Source: Macrostomum hystrix
Taxonomy: Eukaryota; Platyhelminthes; Macrostomidae
Direction: 5' to 3'
Assembly (NCBI GenBank): GCA_950097015.1
Contig: CATNEN010000038.1
Span: 930,001 to 994,000 of the forward strand
DNA: 64,000 bases
The notes under the pieces were generated by a model that was not told the DNA's origin, made no database searches, and saw only the letters and a list, made by a program, of their open reading frames with translations. Position 1 is the stretch's first letter, and the number at the start of each line of letters is the position of its first letter. The position numbers and the translations under genes were made by a program. This document shows, piece after piece, positions 56,433-64,000 of this stretch.

Positions 56433-59400
56433 ATGGGGCGTTTCCTGACGGCGCTTGGGAACGCACCGCTGCTGCTGCTGCTGCTGCTGCTGCTGATCGC
56501 TCAGCAGTGCAGCTCGGTTGCCACCAGCACCGACGGAGATGGCTACAGCTACTACGCTGACAACATCGCTTACCTGAACAACCTGTGCTACCACCGCAAC
56601 GGCCGAGCGAAATTCTGCCAGCCGCAGTTTGAAAACCTGGCCGTCAACAAGCGCGTCGAGGCCAGCAGCACCTGCGGCGCCACGCCTGTCCGGGTCTGCC
56701 GCCGCGAAGGCTCCGGGCACCACTGCGAGCTCTGCGACTCGTCTCAACCGAAGCTCAGCCACCCAGCCAGCCACCTGACTGATTATCACCTGCACGGCAG
56801 CTGCTGGGTCTCCGAGCCGCTGCGGCCCAACCTGACCTCGGTGAACCTCACCATCAGCTTCCACAAGAAACACACCGTCTATTACATGAGCATCACCGGC
56901 TGCGGGGTCCAGCTGCCAGACGCCATCGAGGTGTTCAAGTCCGCCGACTACGGCGCCACCTGGCAGCTGTGGCACCTGTTCTCCAACAACTGCACGCGAG
57001 ACTACGGCAAGCGGGGCTATTCTTACCAGTTCCGCGAGATCATCCAGGCCAAGGAGGTCATCTGCAGCGACATCAACCTCATCACCAACATCAACGACCT
57101 GAACGGAGGCCAGCTGCAGCAGCCGGTGCTGAGTTTCAGCACCAATTTCAACCGGTACTCAACCAACGGCAACTACGAGAAGGACCCCGTCATCATCGAC
57201 TGGATGCTCGCCACCGACATGCGTCTGGTGCTTCGCCGCCATCCGTTCAAGAACGGCTCGGTGTTTGCCCAGCCATTCGCCTTCTCCAACCTGGACATTG
57301 GCGGCAGGTGCTTCTGCAACGGGCACGCCAGCAGGTGCGTCTCCAGGCCTGGTGGCGGCGTCGGCCAAACCTGCGAATGCGCTCACGGCACTGAGGGCGA
57401 CGACTGCGAGAGGTGCAAGCAGTTCTGGGTGGACCTGCCTTGGCGCAGGGGAACTCTGTCGGATCCGTCCGAGTGCAAGCGTGAGTGTCCATGGACAGTA
57501 TTTTCCTATGCCAATTAGGGTCAGGCCTTAGAAACCGAAGATAGTGAATGGGTCAGGCCTCAGAAACCGAAAATAGTGAATGGGTCAGGCCTCAGAAAAA
57601 GAAAATGGTGAATGGATCAGGCCTCAGAAAAGAAGATATTGAATGGGTCAAGCCTCAGAAACCGAAGATAGTCAATGGGTCAGGCCTTAGAAACCGAAGA
57701 TAGTCACTGGGTCAGGCCTTAGAAACCGAAGATAGTCACTGGGTCAGGCCTTAGAAACCGAAGATAGTCACTGGGTCAGGCCTTAGAAACCGAAGATAGT
57801 CACTGGGTCAGGCCTTAGAAACCGAAGATAGTCAATGGGTCAGGCCTTAGAAACCGATGATAGTCACTGGGTCAGGCCTTAGAAACAAAAAAGAATTTAA
57901 ACCATTGATAACAGTACAAGCTATAGAACCGACGTGGACGAGATGTCATGTTCCTTGGAATTTGGTCACTTCAAAAATGTATTCGTAGAGAGATCGAAAA
58001 CTTGAAAGATTTGAAGGCCGTGTGTCAGTCCTGATCTCAGCTAAATATTTTGTCTTTCTCTAACAATGAACATGTTTATTGTTTGCTTTGCATAACAGCT
58101 CGCAGTCGCTTGGAATGGCTTGATATTTAATTTTTTTACTCATATATGCGCAATACCAGATAAAAATTCAGACAAATAGCTCAACCAGGTAGAGGACAGA
58201 GCACTTGATTTTTCCTCACCTGTGCTCGCTCATGCGGCCTGATTGGTCATTTGTCCGCCCTGGGCCAGCGGCTCGGAATGTGCTCAAGCATCTCATGAGC
58301 ATATCCCGTGCGGTGCTTTTTAACGAAGCGAACGTGACATCTCAGCGGTAGTTATTTTAAGGAGGCCGCCTTACTGCACTTGGATGTTCCGAGAACCCCA
58401 CTAACTAAACAGCCAGAGCCTGAGAAACTGTGAGGAGAAAAATCTTGAACTTGTTTTTTGGGTTTGCCCAGGGACCGAAGTGTCATTGACCCTGAAATGC
58501 AAAAGTAGGTAAAACTCTCAACTTCGGTGGAAGAGTAAAGATTTTATTCGGGATTCTTGGATTCTTGATTTCCCGCTGTGTGCCATAATCATATTGCCAA
58601 ACTATTAACACGCTTGTTAGCGCTTGCTGATTAGTTAGTTTAGTTTCATTATTTAGTTTCATAACATTTTCAAAGCCTTGCTAACAGCCTACCGCCACTT
58701 AACCCAAACGCAGCATGTAACTGTAACCTGCACAGCCAGCGGTGCAGCTTTGATCAGGCACTGTACACAGCAGCCTCGGGAGCTAGTCCAGGTGGGGGCA
58801 GGTGCCAGCAGTGCGAGCACAATACGGCTGGAGCCCACTGTGAGACCTGCTCACCTGGCTATTATCGCGACCTCACCAAGGAAATGACCAGTCCGAAAGC
58901 GTGCCAAGGTAAATAAAATTGGGATTCTAATTCAATTATCCCCCTTTTTAACCCGTGTTCGCGTCGACAAAGGCTGCGACTGCCACTCGCACACGGATCG
59001 CTGCTACTTTGACGCCACCGTCTATCAGAACAGCGGCGCAACCGGCGAGGGCAGCGGCGGAGTCTGCCTCGGCTGCCGACACAACACGGCCGGCAGGCAG
59101 TGCAACGAGTGCCGCCCTGGCTACCACCGAAACCGCAATGCCCTCCCCGACAGTCCCAGAGCTTGCACTCGTGAGTGACCCCTCCACTGGCCCTTCTATC
59201 CCCGGTGAAAATCGGTCAAATCTAACAGAAGTTACCTGTGTTTTCTGAAATTAATGCCTCATTTTTCTAATTGTCCAACCTAGAGAGCTCTATGTTTATT
59301 AAATTACCTGTCTATAATAAATTATCTAAAAGGAGAATGATAAGATAAGAGAGGCGGAGAATTTGAAACTCAAAGCCCGCCGCCAACCACCGCCACCAAT

Positions 59401-62231
59401 TAATTCTCGCACCTGAGCACCTGACTTCCTAAAACCTGTCTATTGTAATTAGGACAATACGCTTATCATATTTATCAGTAAGTTAAGGTAAAATTGTGAT
59501 GTCAATAATATCAATAGCTTTTCTACTTCCATGTTTAAAAACGATTTTGAATAGAATACATTTTTAATCAACCAAATCATTCGCGCTGCCACTCAGTCTG
59601 CAACTGCCACCCCCTGGGATCACGAACCAACATCTGCGACGGCAGCAGCGGTCGCTGCAACTGCAAGGATGGCGTCAGCGGCGATAAATGCGACAGGTGC
59701 ATGAGCGGCTATGAGCAGACTAATGACCCAGCTGTACCCTGCCGACGCATAGGTGAGACTGGGGATATAGATTGCCAGCTGAGGGGATAATTTACTAACC
59801 GAGGGAATAATTTACTAACTGAGGGGATCATTGGCTAGCTAAGGGGATCATTGGCTAGCTAAGGGGATCATTGGCTAGCTGAATGGATCATTGGCTAACT
59901 GAGGGGATCATTGGCTAACTGAGGGGATCCTTGGCTAGCTGAATGGATCATTGGCTAACTGAGGGGATCATTGGCTAACTGAGGGGATCCTTGGCTAGCT
60001 GAATGGATCATTGGCTAACTGAGGGGATCTTTGGCTAACTGAGGGGATCATTGGCTAATTGAGGGGATCATTGGCTAACTGAGGTGGTCATTGGCTAACT
60101 GAGGGGATCATTGGCTAACTGAGGGGATCATTGGCTAGCTAAGGGGATCATTGGCTAGCTAAGGGGATCATTGGCTAACTGAGGGGATCATTGGCTAACT
60201 GAGGGGATCATTGGCTAATTGAGGGGATCATTGGCTAATTGAGGGGATCATTGGCTAACTGAGGTAGTCATTGGCTAACTGAGGTAGTCATTGGCTAACT
60301 GAGGGGATCATTGGCTAACTGAGGGGATCATTGGCTAACTGAGGGGATCATTGGCTAACTGAGGGGATCATTTAATAACTGAATCCGCGCATCAGCAACT
60401 CAGCTTAACAAATCCTAACAACTGTTCCAGGTGAGATCTGGCGCCCGCAACCGCCGCCTCCTCCGCCCCGTCCGCCGCCGCCGCAGCCGCCGCAGCCGCG
60501 CCCGAAGCCGAGGCCCGACCCGTCGTCGACTTCATCCGGATCGCGTGGTGGCGACACACGAGACGACTCAGGTGAGCCGAAAAAAATACAAAAGAATTTG
60601 GGAAATATAGATTCTTGAAACAGTATTCAGTCCATTCAATAGGTGGGGGCAATGCTCCTTGCTGGGTTGTGACACAATCCCATTCATTTGCCTTTTCCTC
60701 GCTTAAGAAATCAGGCCTTTTCTTTGCGCTGATCTAGAGCAACTTCAAAACGCCCTGAAGTGTTTTCCCACTCCGCGGGAGGTCCTTAAATGTCTGGGAT
60801 AATGAATCGCAGTTTCACAATACTTTTCCCTAATTAGCGTGGCATATTTTTATTCGCGAAGATGAAGTGTGCCCGAAGTTGAGAGGGGAGAAACGTCCCA
60901 TCAAACTGCGATTTGAACAGCGATTATGCAAGACGGCGCAACTGATTGAATTGTCGCGGAAAAATGTTCAATATTTCCACATTTTGGGATCGCACACAAT
61001 GGGCCGGCCTCACAATGCTTGGGCCGGCCACTTCTGATGCAGCTCTAAGTGACTCGCGCGGGCTCCCGTGAGGCTCTCCACTCAACTGGAGCCGCTCTCG
61101 CCCTGCGAGCCTTCCGCCTCAGCCCTGTCACTTCCGAGTTGCTGAGGGCCTCTCAAACCTAGCCCCCCATGGGAGGTGGAGGAACGGACAGTGTCATTAA
61201 CCCTTTGAATCCATTCGCAATGATGCGTGTATTCCAACTTGGATTGAACGGCACGAAATCGTGATAACCATTACCCTTAAATCTGGGGTGACAGCTCAGC
61301 CCCACTGTTCAGGTGTGTCGGCCTGCGGCCCATTCAATTAAGGTTCTCCCACAGAAAGGTGTGTTGGGACAGGTTACAAGGCATGTGGCACTGACGGCCC
61401 ACTCGGCCGATAGTAAAGAATGGAATGCCCGGCGTGCCAACACAGAGCGCTGCGGAATGGGAGCAAAGTTGAGGGAATAGGCATCTGGCAAATGTTGAAC
61501 AACTTCTTTTAGCGCCTCCAAGAAGCCCTTCTTTTGTGCGAAGTCGCAGCCTTCAAAATGCGACCTACCTTGTGTGTCTGCGGTGCGCGCGGATGGGCAG
61601 CATCTGTCACGTAGGCTGCGAGGGAGCGAGCTAAAGGAGACAGTTTACCGCCATCCCCCCTAATCGACAATTTTCAGTCTTTCTCGGAAGGACCCTCGCC
61701 GGGCCCCTGAAAGGGTTTGGGGTTTGTTGCAGTTGCTTCCATTAAAAGCTCTCTCTTTTCGGCCGGCCCCTCTAACTCCCGAGTGTGAAGCCACGTGTGT
61801 CCATAACAAATCGGTCCTTTCAATTTGAGGGGCTACAGGAAGGGGAGTTTTTTTCGCGCCGCATTTCAGTATTTCCTGCCGGACCAAAGCACTAGCGCTA
61901 AAATCTGCGGCGCCCGATATCCTGTTTCACTTCGCAGTGAGGTTGGGCGAACATTGTGAAACACATTCCTCACAATGCGCCTTCACTAATTGTCTGACTA
62001 TTAGAAAGCTGCACGTTATGTCCAACACTCGCCTATTGCCCCAGACACAGATTCTGGTAGCCTTCTTGTCTCTCCCACTGCCAGTCAGGCTTTGATCAAA
62101 TTAAAATCTCATTTTCCAACTCTCGCTGTCACTTTCAGATCGCGCCGGCAGCAAGGACAGGAAATGTCCGGCCAAGTGCAAGGCCAATGAGCGAGTGCTC
62201 AGCCAGGTCGACTACTGCCTGCGACAGTGGG
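56433..62231 (+). CDS. Netrin, N-terminal part (C terminus beyond window)
   Basis: Netrins are secreted axon-guidance ligands of DCC/UNC-5 receptors. Six exons, all joining in phase 1: 56433-57480, 58714-58908, 58973-59170, 59597-59752, 60431-60571 and 62139-62231. Exon 1 encodes a Leu-rich signal peptide (about 1-27, CTG repeats), the laminin N-terminal domain VI (for example CGVQLPDAIEVFKSADYG and DWMLATDMRLVLRRHP, which match LamNT) and the first laminin-EGF repeat (CFCNGHASRC). Exons 2 and 3 both encode second-type laminin-EGF repeats (CNCNLHSQRCSF... and CDCHSHTDRCYF..., each with HNTAG). Exon 4 encodes the third (CNCHPLGSRTNICDG). Exon 5 is a Pro-rich linker. Exon 6 (CPAKCKANERVLSQVDYCLR) opens the NTR/C345C domain, which continues past the right edge. 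Four EGF repeats instead of three is unusual. Minisatellites fill introns 1, 4 and 6. Confidence 0.96.
57525..57890. repeat. 32-bp minisatellite in netrin intron 1
   Basis: About 11 units of gggtcaggccttagaaaccg plus aagatagtcact, starting about 45 bases after the exon 1 donor. Confidence 0.95.
59770..60378. repeat. 20-bp minisatellite in netrin intron 4
   Basis: About 30 units of ggggatcattggctaactga with aagg/gaat variants, starting within about 20 bases of the exon 4 donor and ending about 50 bases before exon 5. Confidence 0.96.
60572..62138. other. Netrin intron 5
   Basis: A long intron with GC-rich blocks at 61.0-61.2 and 61.6-61.9 kb. No exon was found in it, and the open frames there have no family resemblance. 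Confidence 0.5.
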
Positions 62232-62239
62232 GTGAGTAG

Positions 62240-62800
62240 CTGAGGCAGGTCTTAAAGAGATGAGGCCGGGCAGGGATGAGGCAGGGGAGAGATGAGGCAG
62301 GAGAGAGATGGGACACGGGAGAGATGAGGCAGGGGAGATATGAGGCAGGTGAGAGATGAAGCAGGGGAGAGATGAGACAGGGGAGAGATGAGACAGGGGA
62401 GAGATGAGACAGGGGAGAGATGAGACAGGGGAGAGATGAGGCAGGGGAGAGATGAGACAGGGGAGAGATGAGGCAGGAGAGAGATGGGACACGGGAGAGA
62501 TGAGACAGGGGAGAGATGAGGCAGGGGAGAGATGAAGCAGGGGAGAGATGAGACAGGGGAGAGATGAGACAGGGGAGAGATGAGACAGGGGAGAGATGAG
62601 GCAGGGGAGAGATGAGACAGGGGAGAGATGAGACAGAGGAGAGATGAGAAATGGGAGAGATGAGACAGGGGAGAGATGAGGCAGGGGTGAGATGAGGCAT
62701 GGCAGAGATGAGACATGGAGAGAGATGAGGCATGGCAGAGATGAGACATGGAGAGAGATGAGGCATGGCAGCGATGAGGCATGGCAGAGATGAGGCAGTG
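62240..62800. repeat. 16-bp minisatellite in netrin intron 6
   Basis: Units of gagagatgagacagggg and gaggcagggg variants, starting 9 bases after the exon 6 donor. Reverse complement of the motif in the CLIC intron at 6.4-6.7 kb. Confidence 0.95.
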
Positions 62801-63424
62801 CAGAATGATCAAGCCATGGGTGATTTGGCGGCAAGAAGAGGTGTTTGAAGGATCAAGCCATGGTTTGGGAGCATTTTATGCTCGTATGCTGTGGGTTGCC
62901 GACCCTGCCAAAGGCGAAAAAAAGGTATTTTTCAGTCGTGGATTCTATCTCGAGACCGTCCTATCTAGACAGTAGACTTATTCCCTCTTTTCTACTTCGG
63001 CTTACGAAATGCAAACAGAAATGCAGGAGTGGGAGAGCACTAAATTAAGAAAAGTGCGAGCTCAGTCAATCATAGGAAAATTCGGTGTTAAAGGGGAAAG
63101 GAAAGTCTTGTCCCATCCGAATCGAACAGATCGATAATTTGTTCCCAAACTCTAGACGGAACGGGGGGAACTGGCCAGAAGCAAACGGAATAAAATCTGC
63201 AGACAAAGTTGCTGTTGTTTTTGCACTGCTGGCTGAAAAATTATGAAAGAATTTCTGAGAAAGAAAAATCAGACTCAGCACTCAAAACTGCCTCTTCGCG
63301 ACCGGATCAGGCGCCTGAGAACACGCGAGAGAGAAAATTGGAGCAAACTGCTGCTAACCAAAGAAGGACCTGAAGAGAAATGCAGGTCGCCGGTCTTCGC
63401 AGCCCTATATCCAAGTTCTCATTT
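62801..63424. other. Netrin intron 6, unique part
   Basis: No exon or other element recognised. Confidence 0.5.
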
Positions 63425-64000
63425 TCCCGAAAATCCCTTCATTTCATCTCCCAAAGCCTCTTTCCTTTCCCTTCATCTCACTGAAATCTCCTCCCTTCAT
63501 CTCACTAAAATGTCTTCCCTTCATCTCATTAAAATCTCCTCCCTTCATCTCACTAAAATGTCTTCCCTTCATCTCATTAAAATCTCCTCCCTTCATCTCA
63601 CTAAAATCTCCTCCCTTCATCTCACTAAAATCTCCTCCCTTCATCTCACTAAAATCTCCTCCCTTCATCTCACTAAAATGTCTTCCCTTCATCTCACTGA
63701 AATCTCCTCCCTTCATCTCACTAAAATGTCTTCCCTTCATCTCATTAAAATCTCCTCCCTTCATCTCACTAAAATATCTTCCCTTCATCTCACTAAAATG
63801 TCTTCCCTTCATCTCACTAAAATGTCTTCCCTTCATCTCACTAAAATGTCTTCCCTTCATCTCACTAAAATGCCTTCCCTTCATCTGACTAAAATGTCTT
63901 CCCTTCATCTCACTAAAATATCTTCCCTTCATCTCACTAAAATCTTCTCCCTTCATCTCAGTAAAATCTCCTCCCTTCATTTCACTAAAATGTCTTCCCT
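63425..64000. repeat. 24-bp minisatellite running off the window
   Basis: Units of cccttcatctcactaaaatg plus tctt or ctcc. The 8-residue periodic frame on the minus strand is an artefact. The array continues past the right edge, inside the netrin gene. Confidence 0.96.

Overview
The window is metazoan nuclear DNA. The evidence is spliced genes with GT/AG introns, a netrin, a cyclin Q, a presenilin-family protease, a CLIC/EXC-4-type protein, tRNA-derived SINEs, Helitrons, hAT-type MITEs and a very heavy load of minisatellites (roughly one sixth of the window). Coding exons are GC-rich and noncoding DNA is AT-rich. The gene set fits a non-model invertebrate bilaterian; the sequence alone does not fix the phylum. 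There are no operons or bacterial features.

Layout. 0-2.5 kb: an 82-bp satellite. 3-11 kb, minus strand: a damaged methyltransferase-like exon, the two last exons of a CLIC/EXC-4 gene, and a two-exon gene of unknown function, separated by 30-bp and 58-bp minisatellites. 14.5-18 kb: two EcKinase/CHK-type small-molecule kinase genes, tail to tail, with a tract that looks gene-converted. 18-25 kb: a transposon graveyard with a transposase remnant, a Ty3/gypsy integrase remnant and an unexpected cluster of heat-shock elements. 25.4-26.7 kb, minus: an intronless seven-helix receptor-like gene. 28.9-31.5 kb, plus: a two-exon, about 854-residue low-complexity protein with a possible degenerate KH-like domain. 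34.6-36.4 kb, minus: cyclin Q (CCNQ) in at least four exons. 37.1-46.0 kb: two near-identical Helitrons in opposite orientation, each with complete termini, the same frameshifted Pif1-like helicase and the same nested hAT-type MITE. 46.1-48.8 kb, plus: a divergent presenilin whose TM6 motif is W-D instead of Y-D. 50.7-53.6 kb, plus: a four-helix MARVEL-like protein. 56.4 kb to beyond the right edge, plus: netrin, with an apparently duplicated second laminin-EGF exon and a proline-rich linker exon; its C-terminal NTR domain lies mostly outside the window.

The genes are unrelated in function and look like an ordinary eukaryotic gene neighbourhood. The most notable points are the divergent presenilin, the duplicated phase-1 netrin exons, the pair of defective Helitrons with intact ends, and the isolated heat-shock-element cluster beside a retroelement remnant. 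Exon boundaries were inferred by eye from splice signals, reading phase and family similarity, without transcript data.
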